Source of the DNA: Brettanomyces bruxellensis
Taxonomy: Eukaryota; Ascomycota; Pichiomycetes; Pichiales; Pichiaceae
Length of the DNA stretch: 64,000 nucleotides
Direction of reading: 5' to 3'
NCBI RefSeq assembly: GCF_011074885.1
Contig: NC_054685.1
Span: 770,316-834,315 of the forward strand
Position 1 is the first letter of the stretch. Every line of letters begins with the position of its first letter. The notes under the pieces were generated by a model. It was not told where the DNA came from. It worked only from the letters and a program-made list of their open reading frames with translations, and did no database searches. Position numbers and translations under genes: made by a program. This document shows positions 42,823-54,597 of this stretch, piece by piece.

Positions 42823-43750
42823 GCTTTGACGGTGAGGAAAAACTCTGCAGAAACTTGATTTTCTGAATTGGTCGATAGACGCGTCGACATCGGTCGAAGC
42901 GTTGGAGAAATCGATGAGAGAAAATTGTGCTGGCTTTATCCGGCATGGTTTGATCTTTGAAGAAAATCGAGCAAGCTAACTTATGAGAATTAGGTTGCTA
43001 GTTCGATTAAGGGAGCTTGTTACAGTGATCAATTTAGTTTGATCAGCCAGCGCAAGTTGGTTGATAAAATTGACAAATGAGTTTCTACGCATTTGGCTTT
43101 GGCCGGCATGGTCAAGTCAACGAACGGTGGATCTTGCATCTGACGGCTTTATTCGGCAATGTCAGGTTAACTATGGGTTCCCGGAGCTGAGGTCGAACTG
43201 AGCGCAGTGCTCGGGAAGTTCCGACGGGATCCTAAGACTCGGCTGGGAAACGGGAATAGTTGTTACCCCACTAGGCGTAGGTATTACGGGATCAATTATT
43301 GACGAATGAAAGATCATTGATCATTGTGGCTGCAGCAAGTTTCAGAATGTGCAGAATCACCTGATTCGGTGGCATTATTCGTCTGGGAAAACAAAGGAAA
43401 ATGGTGGCTGCATTTTCTGGTCTGGGAATCGTTGTGCGGGAAATTTACTGTAGTCAGGACAGATATATATAGTAGTGTCTCTGCCCTGAGTGTCTTATGA
43501 CTGATACTTCGCTTTGGAATATGGATTGAAAATGGATTAACGAGCTTCTAACGAGTTAACTAATTAACAAGAAAATTAACTGTTTCTACAAGAATTGTTG
43601 ATTCTGTTAGTGATCTTACAAGATTATATTTGATACAAAGCAGTTGAATACTGACAGGCTTAAGTTATCTGAGGACACGTTATATAATAGTATATAGCAC
43701 AGGTAACATGACTCAATAAAGGAAAATTTGAGGAGGGCAAATTTATCAAT
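42823..43750 (+). repeat. Repeat B copy 1 (5' part replaced)
   Basis: About 928 bp matching three other copies at 48652, 53490 and 57341, which run on the opposite strand. Its right end is AAATTTATCA at 43750, abutting the truncated gypsy pol. In this orientation a TATATATAG box and an AATAAAGG near the end look like promoter and polyadenylation signals, so B is probably an LTR. Homology starts at CTTTGACGGTGAGG; the first 190 bp found in the other copies is absent and replaced by unrelated DNA. Confidence 0.8.
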
Positions 43751-44406
43751 CTTGAGGAATTATCCTTACAACAAGGTGAAGCCATATCCAACAAATGCAT
43801 TACAGACCGAGGCGATTAGGATTTTTGTTGAAGAAGCAGTAACAAACCATATAATGGAGGAACAAGCAGATGATAATGAATTGATCGCACTCGCTCCAGT
43901 ATCCAGTAGCGCTGAAGGACATAACACGTGTTGTCACCGATTTTCGTCACATAAACGAGCATTTGGTTTATCAAAATTTCCCGATACTGCGAGTCCAATC
44001 TTTACTCCAGTCATTAGCAACATTTCATTACTTTACGACAATTGACTTAAAGATGGCATACTACCATGTTCATTTGGATCCAACTGGAGATCAAATTGGA
44101 GTTTGCACCACATTTGGAAACTATCGTTTCACCAGACTACCATTTGGACTCGCAAGTTCACCTGCTGTTTTCACTCGCTTTATCAAGAAGCTATTGAGAC
44201 ATCTACAAGAAAGAGGAAACGTATATGTGGATAATTATATCGATGACATAATCATTGCTACCCATACTCTTGACGAGCAACACAGAGTCGTTAAGCAAGT
44301 TTTCCAATTATTGGACAAGTTTCAGCTTAGAATATCACAGAAGAAGCTTAAACTTATTCAGGAAAAGGTGAATTTTCTTGGTTATGTTATTTCAGATGGA
44401 AAGTAC

Positions 44407-44910
44407 TGTTGAGTTATAGAATTCGCGGAGGAATCCGAATAACTCGTATTTGGCTCTAAAAAGGGAGCCTGACCTGTTTCGGCAGTAGCATTACCACCTT
44501 TTGGAGTAGATTGTAAGTTATCCGAAGGGTTAGTTGACATATTAATAGAATACTAGCTTATATTAAGATATATAGCGGTGATAGTCTCTGAAGAAAGAGG
44601 TAAAATAGTAACAAAATAATAATAGAGTGAGAAAATACAAGAGGTGTTGCTAGACCCCTTATATATTCTTGCTCGGGGAGAGGCCACATATCCCAAATAT
44701 GGGCAATGGCCCGTTCAAAGTAATATAAAAAGTAATAAAGGCAATTCGCATGGCTTTAACACCAGTGAAATACAATAAAAGTAATAAAAGATAAAGTAAT
44801 CCTTAAATATAATTGGTCCAAGGATGTAAATAAAGAGAAATTTTCTCGAGGCTGTGTGGTTAACAACAATTGTCTTTGCAATATTCCGCTGAGGGTAGAA
44901 TATTCCAACA
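44407..44910 (+). mobile_element. Solo LTR-C copy 1, complete, with target duplication
   Basis: A 504-bp LTR with perfect inverted ends TGTTG...CAACA, inserted in the gypsy pol. It is flanked by AGTAC at 44402-44406 and again at 44911-44915, a 5-bp target-site duplication. Joining the flanks restores an uninterrupted pol reading, which proves the borders. Two more copies lie at 53184 and 56966. It contains a CCCCTTATATATTC box. No internal region is attached, so the element was lost by LTR-LTR recombination. Confidence 0.95.
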
Positions 44911-45267
44911 AGTACTACCCCGATCCAACAAAGGTTGAAGCTCTTGATCATTGGTCTACACCACATACGATCAAACAATGGGAATCATTTTTGGGTTTCA
45001 TTAATTACTTGAGAAATTTTATTCCAAACTGTTCTCTTCTTTTGAAACCAATGTATGATCATATGACCAAGATGAAGAAGGCAAGGAAGGCTATACCACC
45101 CCCTAGTGAAATAATCACATCTTTTGAAACTGTGAAAAGTTTGCTTAAGCGTTGCATAGGATTCTAGATTTTTAATCCTAAAATGCCATTGATCATATTT
45201 TGTGACGCCTCTCAGTTAGGTGTAGGTGCAGTGGTAATGCAACAAGAAGGTGAAAATGGATCATATT

Positions 45268-45538
45268 TTAATATTCAAAATTATAAAGATAAAAATATTT
45301 TAAGATTACGTTTTATCTTAGATCAAAAAGATGAAAAAGATTTATTAAATTATATTAAAGTACTTAAAAATAAAGATAATTTAAAACCATTAGATATACC
45401 AACTTTAAAAGATAGATATATTCAATTATATATGTCTTTAATTATGGAAGCTTATATGGAACCTTGTGGAGATAGAAATTCCTGAGGTTTTAGACCTGGT
45501 AGAGGTACTAGGCATGCTATAACTCAATTAGGACATAT
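45268..45538 (+). other. Inserted mitochondrial DNA: group II intron reverse transcriptase fragment
   Basis: This 271-bp AT-rich block sits inside the gypsy RNase H domain. It reads as 90 codons without a stop if UGA is Trp, as in yeast mitochondria. The codons are almost all A/T-ending, with TTA for nearly every Leu. Visible motifs are LKPLDIPTLKDRYIQ (group II intron RT block 1) and NSWGFRPGRGTRHAI (block 2, SxGFRPGR), where W is encoded by TGA at 45484. CATAT at 45263-45267 is repeated at 45534-45538, marking the borders as microhomology or a short duplication. Removing the block restores the RNase H reading. Origin in mtDNA is inferred from code and codon use. Confidence 0.85.
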
Positions 45539-47478
45539 GTCCCTATTGCTTTTACCAGCAGATCTTTCTCACCAACCCAGCAGCACTATTCCACATTGGA
45601 AAGAGAATTACTTGCAATAATTACAACATTAACGCAAAACAGAATTTTCTTAACGCATGATGCGACCTTATTCATTGACCATCGAGCTTTACTTAGTTTG
45701 AACAACCAGGATTGCAAGCTTAGTTTTCGAGTTTTAAAATTTGCGGAGATTATTAGTCCTTACAACATCAAATTGAGGCATGAGAAGGGCCAAAGGAATA
45801 TTAGCGATTTTATCAGCCGTCATAGCATTGACAAACAACCAGAGCTTAATGAAAATGAGCTCCTTAAGATGGCTGCTGTTCCTGTTAATATTGGATCTCC
45901 ATCTTTCTTAAGAATTCTTAACGTTGAGGATCTCCAATCACTTGACCCTGAGCTCAAAGAGCTTTTTGCATTACATGAGGAGGACGAACACGAGGGAAAC
46001 TCCATAAGCGACACAGACGAAGAACAGTCCCTTACCGACGACGAAGATAACAGGCGCCCTATAAGAAGAGTCGAGAATATATCATTGAATGATCTTGAAT
46101 TGATCAACAGGAAATTGAAGAAGGAGAAAATACACAATTTTCCGAGTTGTCTTAAGGAAATCACTCAAGACTTTGTGTTAAGAAATGGTAATTTATCCTA
46201 CATGCCCGACGATCATACATTATTGAAGGTTGTCTCAGTTGAAGAGATTGTTGCATTATGTCAGACTGAACACGAGAAATTCCATGGATCTCCTAGACTT
46301 CTAATGCATATCATAACACAAGGAAAAGGCTGGTTTAACCCCCATGCAAGGTTGATAGCAATGGATACCGTACGAAACTGTACGAAGTGTGACCTATTCA
46401 AACGTTTTCAAGATCTTGAAGGGAACATTGACTCGGTGAAAATTGTCGAACCATTTTCAGTATGGCACTTAGATTTGATTGGTCCAATACAGTCTGCGGA
46501 GAGCGGAAGCTGCAAGCATGTATTACACGCAGTTAAATACACCACTGGCCTATGTTTAGGTTTCCCAGTCAATGCAGTATCAGCAAGACCTGTGCTACAA
46601 CTCATATTCACTATATATTCTATTTTCCCACCACCAAAGGAAATTGTTTCAGATAATGCTACCGTTTTTAATGGTATTATAGTTGAAACGATAAAGAAGG
46701 CTTTCTGTTTCGATTGGAAACATACTAGTGCATGTCATCCAAGAGCAAACGCAAAGGTAGAGAAGGTGAACCATCTTATCAAGGAAATATTGAAACGGAT
46801 AACGCCCGAAAACCAACATTGGGAACGTTCTATTTATGAAGCCATTCATATCTATAACAATCAGGCCAGTATTTATGGTTACACACCGACCCAGTTAGCG
46901 TTTGGAACACAAGGTTTATACAAACCTCCTATGCAAGAAAATTCCGAATTTTCAAAATTCTGGAATCAGGAATCCGAACCATTTTTGACTGTTGATATTA
47001 TTAATAGTATGGGACTACAACAATATCGATTACATCAAATGAAGGAAAATAGAACGGTGACTAACTAGAAACGGAATCATATTCGAGACATGATTAAATT
47101 GTTGAATGATCCAAAGGAAAATCACAATTCATATGCCGTTGGCGAATTTGTGATGCTCAGAAAACGTATCAGACATCGGTAATCCGACCCTGCTATTGAA
47201 GGTCCTTTTATTGTCAAGGAAGCATATACAAAGGATAGCTATTTATTAAACAAACTTAATGGAACCACATTGGGAACATAGAACGTGAAGATGATTTATC
47301 CAGCTTTCCAATACTATAGTTCGCGATTGAGATGTATTCACTCATACACTCTTTCAGGATCGGAAAGAATCAACACCACAAGGATTTTTGGCAACAACAG
47401 TATTTGAATCTTTATGGAACAAATCACCACTGAAAGCTTGAACGCTTCGCTTTTTCCGGAGAGAGGCATGGTCTTTAG

Positions 47479-47777
47479 TGTCGGATTTCGCGGATTTTTA
47501 GAAATTCTAACAAGAGCATAATTTCTGAGAATTGATGCGACACAGAGAATCCCACTTGTGAAAGGGGATATCTGAGTTTTGCTAAAACTATTCTACCTAA
47601 CAAATAGTAGAAGGAAGACAAGCTAATATATATTTTCAATTTGAATTGATCTTAATTCAATATTCATTGTATCACAAGTTGACAGTATTGTCCATATTGA
47701 TATCATTATTGATTATTATTCGTGTCACTGAGTTTTGTAACTTCACACACCAGGAACCGGTATTTAGCTAGTCGACA
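47479..47777 (+). mobile_element. LTR-D copy 1, 3' LTR of the gypsy element
   Basis: This starts directly after the gypsy pol and its purine-rich GGAGAGAGG near 47457. Its ends are TGTCG...CGACA, giving 299 bp, though similarity to copy 2 (56019) continues about 60 bp further to near 47840. The true right border is therefore uncertain: either the LTR is longer, or flanking DNA was copied along. No target duplication was found. The matching 5' LTR is missing because the left part of the element is gone. Confidence 0.7.
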
Positions 47778-48651
47778 TACCATCCTTACACAAATTAATT
47801 AGCTTCATTCTAAATTTGGGTACCATTCACTAAAGAGGTTAGTGCTGTGTGACATATCTTAAAGACTGAAGGTTCCATTAAGTTAAATTTATGTGTTAAT
47901 CTAAAAATTGAATTAAATGTTCACATCTGAATCAAAATGTACCTCTCTAGATATGATAGTGTCGTTGAGTTATGATACGATAAAATATATTGGCTTTTTA
48001 ATGTATATGGCTACAGCAACATTTTAGAACACTTAAGCTCGTTACCCTGTCCGTGTCAGTAATTCTTTTTTTTGCACAAATTAATTATTTCTTAGCATTA
48101 TTTTTGAGAGAATATAATATAGTTCAATTTGAAACACATAACGTTCACTACTGGACACTGTACCAAAGAAGATATCAATATATATATATAACAGCAAAAT
48201 AATCATACTATTTTGGTCCTGTCATTCAATTTGACTTTCATCGTAAATATTTATGGGCTTTTCAGTGGAGAGTGGCATACGTACATATATCTGCACACCA
48301 GAATATTTTTCTCTCCTGAATAATGTATTGATTAAATTGAATATGATAAAAAAATTCCCAATGTCAAATTCCGTCGAAAGTATCAAGAAAGCATTAGGTC
48401 AACAATACATCCTTTCATGTTTGTTTGCAAAAAGATGAACATATATATATATTTTTTTCATGCTGCCAGTATATACGTAGTAAGGCATCATGTTAAATTG
48501 TTAAGCAAGTAACAACAATAGATTAACAAACTTTTATTTATATTCATGTACAATCATCAATGTTATTGATACTACTATAACATAAAATTTCTGGACTGTG
48601 TTACGGGAACTATTTGTTCGTTTAGGCATAGTTCAACAAATAGGTAATTTA
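47778..48651. other. AT-rich spacer between LTR-D and repeat B copy 2
   Basis: 870 bp; the first 60 bp match the sequence after LTR-D copy 2. The rest has no recognisable gene, only short frames such as 48253-48438 without known motifs. Confidence 0.5.
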
Positions 48652-49744
48652 TGATAAATTTGCCCTCCTCAAATTTTCCTTTATTGAGTCATGTTACCTG
48701 TGCTATATACTATTATATAACGTGTCCTCAGATAACTTAAGCCTGTCAGTATTCAACTGCTTTGTATCAAATATAATCTTGTAAGATCACTAACAGAATC
48801 AACAATTCTTGTAGAAACAGTTAATTTTCTTGTTAATTAGTTAACTCGTTAGAAGCTCGTTAATCCATTTTCAATCCATATTCCAAAGCGAAGTATCAGT
48901 CATAAGACACTCAGGGCAGAGACACTACTATATATATCTGTCCTGACTACAGTAAATTTCCCGCACAACGATTCCCAGACCAGAAAATGCAGCCACCATT
49001 TTCCTTTGTTTTCCCAGACGAACAATGCCTCCGAATCAGGTGATTCTGCACATTCTGAAACTTGCTGCAGCAACAATGATCAATGATCTTTTATTCGTCA
49101 ATAATTGATCCCGTAATACCTACGCCAAGTGGGGTAACTATTCCCGTTTCCCAGCCGAGTCTTAGGATCCCGTCGGAACTTCCCGAGCACTGCGCTCAGT
49201 TCGACCTCAGCTCCGGGAACCCATAGTTAACCTGACATTGCCGAATAAAGCCGTCAGATGCAAGATCCACCGTTCGTTGACTTGACCATGCCGGCCAAAG
49301 CCAAATGCGTAGAAACTCATTTGTCAATTTTATCAACCAACTTGCGCTGGCTGATCAAACCAAATTGATCACTGTAACAAGCTCCCTTAATCGAACTAGC
49401 AACCTAATTCTCATAGGTTAACTTGCTCGATTTTCTTCAAAGATCAAACCATGCCGGATAAAGCCAGCACAATTTTCTCTCATCGATTTCCCCAACGCTT
49501 CGACCAATATCGACGCGTCTATCGACCAATTCAGAAAATCAAGTTTCTGCTCAGTTTTTCCTCGCCGTCAAAACTATCGCGGTCTCATCGTTCTGCTCTA
49601 CTGTAAATTTTACTTCCAAGCTTATGTTTACAACTAAGTATACTTTTGTTGTATCAGGTATTTTTATTTCAGAACAATATTCATTCTTGTTATTATATAC
49701 CTTTACAAGCATACTTAGCTGATCACATGTCTTCAACTTCAACA
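48652..49744 (-). repeat. Repeat B copy 2, complete (probable solo LTR)
   Basis: A 1093-bp copy, inverted relative to copy 1 across the gypsy relic. On the minus strand it runs from TGTTGAAGTTGAAG to AATTTATCA, with TG...CA ends like an LTR. The flanks (ATTTA left, TTCCA right) are not a target duplication. Its first 190 bp hold an open frame with CDQLSMLVKVYNNKNEYCSE and IKIPDTTKVY, shared with copies 3 and 4. It is nearly identical to copy 4. Confidence 0.85.
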
Positions 49745-52352
49745 TTCCATTCCTTAGAAGATCACCAAATCCATGTAAGGATATTTTATCTGATACTTCT
49801 TATCTTGTTTCATATTTCTTCTCTCATGACTATCTTTGAAACATTATACTCGTTCACTATTTTGTGCATTTATTCCGAAGTTTAGGTAATTTTTATGCGA
49901 GCGGTCCAATGTGTGTACTATCTCGACAGGCTTAAACTTGTAGTATGCACAAATAATATGTCAAGCAATTTTGAAACAAAAATATTTCATTTCGACGTCC
50001 AATTTTGGATTTAATAATTTTATCTCTTTTTATGGAATTTGTGTATGACAGACATTCTTTTTATTGCATTTTTTATTAGTATGTCCATGGTCACTAATAG
50101 TTAACGTAATAATCGTCTAGGTTGAATTTGCTTATGTTCTACACTTCAAATACCTAATGTTGTCAAAACACAATTTTTTTTGAAGAAATCAGCCATAAAA
50201 CTTTCAAGATTCGAGAGTGCATCTATCCTTAAATAGCGTTAACGTTTGGTTTTGGCGCTTTTTAAAAGCTTTTTCATTGTTTGTTTTCTTGAAAAAAATA
50301 GCGAAATTTCAAGGTTTTACAACATAATGATACACGAAGTAATTCCCCCACCCATTTAACAACAAAACGGATCGCACAAATCGAAATTGATTTTTTTCTC
50401 GTAAAGAAATTCGCCGTCAGAATCAGCGCGTGAAAATATGTCGATTTTTTTTTTTTTTCGGGTAAATATCCACTGGCACTGGATGGTACAAAAAAATATG
50501 GTCGAAAAAAAAAATCAGCATGCGATCGGATTTAAAAACCTCATTTAGTGGTTGGTGGACTTCATTTAGCATTAATCGGTATATATATTTTTGAAGAAAA
50601 AACTGCAAGTGCCCGATTATGCTAAATTCAGGGATATCAACACGCACACACTCTCTCTCAACGTGTGTTCACTTTGATATTGGGCTGGTTCATCCATAAA
50701 AATAATTAAAAAGTGTGGCTTTTCAGTGTATTTGCTAAACTTTAAGTCATTCCTAGTCAATAAATGTAGTCAAACAATATTGTAAATATACCAGATGAAA
50801 TAAAATTATCTACTTTTTTCTCAAAGGTTGTGAAAGCGTTTCGGACAGGAAACAATAACAATTCAGAATTGCGTTACAAAGCATCATTTAAAGAGACGTA
50901 AATGAAGTTTTGGATAATTATGCAAATAACTTCTCAGAGATACGACTAAAACAATAAATTTATTTTCACCTAAAATTGAATATGATATTGATCCGTTAGA
51001 AATGAGTTACTTGAAGAATACAAGGATTTTCATATAATACATGAAAGGTTCCGTCGCAGAAAACTCATAAGGATTGTGATATGCTTTTGTAAAAATTTTC
51101 ATATGCTTTTGTAAAAATTTTCATTATTTATATTGTATTCAGGCTTTAATAATTGAAAACAAAGGTTTAAGAGGAGAAATGTTTGTTGAGTTCTTGACGA
51201 TGATGAAAGTAGATTTAGCATGTGTGCAATCATTCGGCTAGAGTTGTCTAACACGGTCTTGTAAAACTATTTTATGGGTTCGTTATTGGCAGTCTTGATT
51301 TTTTTTTGTTACTTCTTTTTTATAATCTGTATATATATACACTACTTGTATTTGTCATCACCTTACTGTTCTTTTCAAATTAATAATGTTTGTTATTCTA
51401 TGTTATAATATGAGCAGTAGTTAAAGTTCAATTTGGGACAAAATTCTGAGGGAGAAATGTCAGAGTATATAAATCCCGTGTGACATTTGTATCTGCTTAA
51501 TTGCTCACATATTTCTGTGCCGTAGCACTACCGAGCACGCACATGCCCAAGGTTATGAACGGGATTAGCCATATAGTTTAGATATAGAAAAGACTTTTGT
51601 TGCATAGAATGACCCCCATAACAAAATAGGGTCCTTACGAACACGTTTGTAATCCAGCGAGAACCCGAAGGTTACTCTTGGTTTAAGCTGAAGGTTCACT
51701 TCAAGATGGATTTCCTAATATGAATATGTATTGCAAATTACACAATAAAGTCGTCATCCTTTCTAAGAGACACATAGTATATAAGGAAAAAGTAGTACAT
51801 ACATATAAGAGATATTTTTCCGCAGAAGTGGAATAGGTCATTCTCAGCCGAAAGTAGATTAGGGAGAGATTAAGAAATTATTTATCATATCTGTCTGAAC
51901 ACTAATTTGATTCACATATATTATAAATCGAATACCAGTTGAACCTTTATGTGTTACTAACATATAAAACATTATTATAACTCATAGGTTCCGACAAGAA
52001 TATGTATAGCACTAGATGATATGTCCGCAAACCAGTGCTAATCGACAAGCTTATTTAAATACAAAAGAATCATTGGTATATTTCTCTTTAAAAACATTTA
52101 CAGTAGACAGTGGAAATTATTTTTTGGTAATTATATAAAAGCCCTTGCAAAATTTAAAAAAAACATATCAACCGCATTATTATTATAATCAATCATTTAT
52201 TCCTTTACTATGAATAAGAATTAGTGTTCTCAACACATTTAAACTTTAAGGTTTCCAAATTCGGGCAAGCATTCAACTATAGAAACATTTATTATTTCAA
52301 AAAAGTTTCGCAACTTTGTGGGAAAAAAAAAATTTGGTAAGAGATTTTATAT
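49745..52352. other. 2.6-kb AT-rich region without genes
   Basis: No convincing coding frame, RNA gene or long repeat; very T-rich around 50440-50460 and 51298-51312. The only structured element I see is a short LTR-like block at 51457. It looks like decayed transposon and intergenic DNA. Confidence 0.5.
51457..51514 (+). repeat. Short LTR-like block E, copy 1
   Basis: About 58 bp beginning with TGTCAGAGTATATAAATCCC, with a TATA box. It is repeated in inverted orientation at 56830-56886 with a few changes. It is probably a remnant of an LTR promoter region. Confidence 0.5.
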
Positions 52353-52964
52353 TGTCGGAGTTAAAAGAGACCTTATGAGTTACCCCCGGGTTTTAGTTAT
52401 CAAACTCCTTTTTTTAATAGAACTAATAAGAACCTAGCAGTCGGGGAGATTCAGACAATTGTAAGGTCTGTTACCCAAGTGGGTGGATATAACTGTACCA
52501 AGTGGTATGTGTGATAATGTTAATGCCTTTAACATTCTAACAATTGTGTATGTGTCATCATAGAAGAAAATTAATTTACTTCCTTTACTCTGTCACCATC
52601 AAAGTGGAGTCGAACTAGTTGTATTGCAAAATAGGCTATCGGGTCTCATCCCTTCGTAGAAGAAACAAGTTATTTAAAAAGAGGTAAAGTAAAGTAAAAA
52701 TAAAAAGGAAAATAAAGTGAGGTAATCATACATAATATAAAAAAAATATTTAATTCTCAGAAACAGAATTATGATCGCGCATAATTAATGTTCTGCTGAT
52801 TCCGTAACATACACAGTTAGTGCATTTTATCCAGGATTGTCTCTAATGGATATTATTTGAAATCTTCGTTATTTTAGAATAAGTTCAGATCTCAAAACAA
52901 AGAAATTTAATGACGTATAATAATAGATTACCTAATACTAGGTAATATTCTCATATGTCCGACA
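52353..52964 (-). mobile_element. LTR-A copy 1 (solo)
   Basis: 612 bp with perfect 7-bp inverted ends TGTCGGA...TCCGACA. It matches the LTR of the copia element at 63583 and the nested copy at 55560; orientation is taken from that copia element. The flanks TATAT and AGGAT are different, so there is no target duplication, which suggests a rearrangement after insertion. Confidence 0.85.
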
Positions 52965-53183
52965 AGGATGTAGATAAAGGCACCCCATTTTATATGTTTA
53001 TAATTTGAAGTGTCATATTTACTTTAATGACTTGTTTTATTTGTTCTTCTTATTTTTCTCTTCTTGTTATCTTATTCTTATCGTTTTCTTTTTTTGTAAG
53101 CAGCTTTTTGTTGGTTCTTTCGTATTTTCATCTTGAGTTTTTCAAAAAGGCTAAATACTCATTTAATATTTTGAAGGCTTTAC
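52965..53183. other. Spacer between LTR-A copy 1 and LTR-C copy 2
   Basis: 220 bp, T-rich; it encodes a hydrophobic chance frame. Nothing further is recognised. Confidence 0.5.
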
Positions 53184-53489
53184 TGTTGAGTTCTAGAATC
53201 CGTGGAGGAATCCGAATAACTCGTATTTGGCTCTAAAAATGGAGCCTGACCTGTTTCGGCAGCAGCATTACCGCCTTTTGGGGTATATTATATGTTATCC
53301 GAAGGATTGGAAGGCATTATAGAATAGTGGCTTATATTAAGATATATAGCGGTGATAGTCTCTAAAGAAAGGGGCGAAATAACAATAAAATAATAATGGA
53401 ATGAGAAAATACAAGGGGTGCTGCGAGACCCCTTATATTATATATTCTTACTCGGGGAGAGGCCACATATCCCAAATATGGGCAATGAC
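53184..53489 (+). mobile_element. LTR-C copy 2, cut by repeat B copy 3
   Basis: This begins TGTTGAGTTCTAGAATCCG and matches the first 300 bp of LTR-C copy 1, then stops at GGGCAATG, where repeat B copy 3 begins. The missing part of LTR-C does not reappear beyond repeat B, so this was not a simple insertion. Confidence 0.88.
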
Positions 53490-54548
53490 TGAAAAAATTG
53501 TCCTCCTCAAACTTTTCCTTTATTGAGTCGTGTTACCTGTGATGTATATATACAACTGTATAACGTGTCCTCAGATAACTTAAGCCTGTCAGTATTCAAG
53601 TGCTTTGTATCAAATATAATCATGTAAGATCACTAACAAAAATCAACAATTCTTGTAGAAACAGTTAATTTTCTTGTTAATTCGTTAACTCGCTAGAAAC
53701 TCGTTAATTTGTTATCAATCATATTGCAAAGCGAAGTATCAGTCATAAGACACTCAGGGCAGAGACACTACTATATATATCTGTCCTGACTACAGTAAAT
53801 TTCCTGTACAACGATTCCCAGACGAACAATGCCACCGAATCAGGTGATTCTGCACATTCTGAAACTTGCTGCACCCATAATGATCAATGATCTTTCATTC
53901 GTCAATAATTGATCCCGTAATACCTACGCCTAGTGGGGTAACTATTCCCGTTTCCCAGCCGAGTCTTAGGATCCCGTCGGAACTTCCCGAGCACTGCGCT
54001 CAGTTCGACCTCAGCTCCGGGAACCCATAGTTAACCTGACATTGCCGAATAAAGCCGTCAGATGCAAGATCCACCGTTCGTTGACTTGACCATGCCGGCC
54101 AAAGCCAAATGCGTAGAAACTCATTTGTCAATTTTATCAACCAACTTGCGCTGGCTGATCAAACCAAATTGATCACTGTAACAAGCTCCCTTAATCGAAC
54201 TAGCAACCTAATTCTCATAAGTTAGCTTGCTCGATTTTCTTCAAAGATCAAACCATGCCGGATAAAGCCAGCACAATTTTCTCTCATCGATTTCTCCAAC
54301 ACTTCGACCGATGTCGACGTGTCTATCGACCAATTCAGAAAATCAAGTTTCTGCAGAGTTTTTCCTCGCCGTCAAAACTATCGCGGTCTCATCGTTCTGC
54401 TCTACTGTAAATTTTACTTCCAAGCTTATGTTTACAACTGAGTATACTTTTGTTGTATCAGGTATTTTTATTTCAGAACAATATTCGTTCTTGTTATTAT
54501 ATACCTTTACAAGCATACTTAGCTGATCACATATCTTCAACTTCAACA
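53490..54548 (-). repeat. Repeat B copy 3
   Basis: 1059 bp, from TGTTGAAG (at 54548, minus strand) to a slightly changed end at 53490. It lies between LTR-C copy 2 and the IPK1 fragment. The flanks ATGAC and AAATC give no target duplication. The short frame at its start is open for 68 codons. Relative to copies 2 and 4 it lacks about 30 bp near 53820, where GATTCCCAGA runs directly into CGAACAATGCC. Confidence 0.85.
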
Positions 54549-54597
54549 AAATCCACTTCAGGGACAGAAGATGCAGTCAGCATAGCATAGACGTCTT

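Larger units (their letters stand above)
43751..47478 (+). pseudogene. Ty3/gypsy pol relic: RT, RNase H, integrase
   Basis: A dead Ty3/gypsy polyprotein without gag or protease; the left end is cut by repeat B. Reverse transcriptase runs to 44406: KPYPTNALQTEAIRIFVEEA, a frame change near 43920, then TTIDLKMAYYHV, FTRLPFGLASSPAVF and the catalytic NYIDDIII. Solo LTR-C (44407-44910) interrupts it. Downstream are the RT connection/RNase H (FLGFINYLRNFIPNCS, IIFCDASQLGVGAVV), with a TAG at 45165 and a foreign 271-bp insert at 45268-45538. Integrase follows, with an HHCC finger (EHEKFHG, CTKCDLF) and DDE residues in WHLDLIGPI, EIVSDNATVF and RANAKVEKVNHL. A GPY/F module (EGPFIVKEAY) lies past stops at 47066, 47179 and 47279. 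Order RT-RH-IN is diagnostic of gypsy. No product can be made. Confidence 0.93.

Noticed and set aside
51600..51720. Structured RNA gene around the GAACCCGAAGG region
   Set aside because: No stable pairing or known motif could be seen by eye; not enough to report.
53490..54548. Repeat B as a protein-coding gag with MSTxLSTNSENQVSAEFF on the plus strand
   Set aside because: The frame is short, diverges after about 22 residues between copies, and lies opposite the other short frame; promoter and polyadenylation-like signals favour the other orientation.
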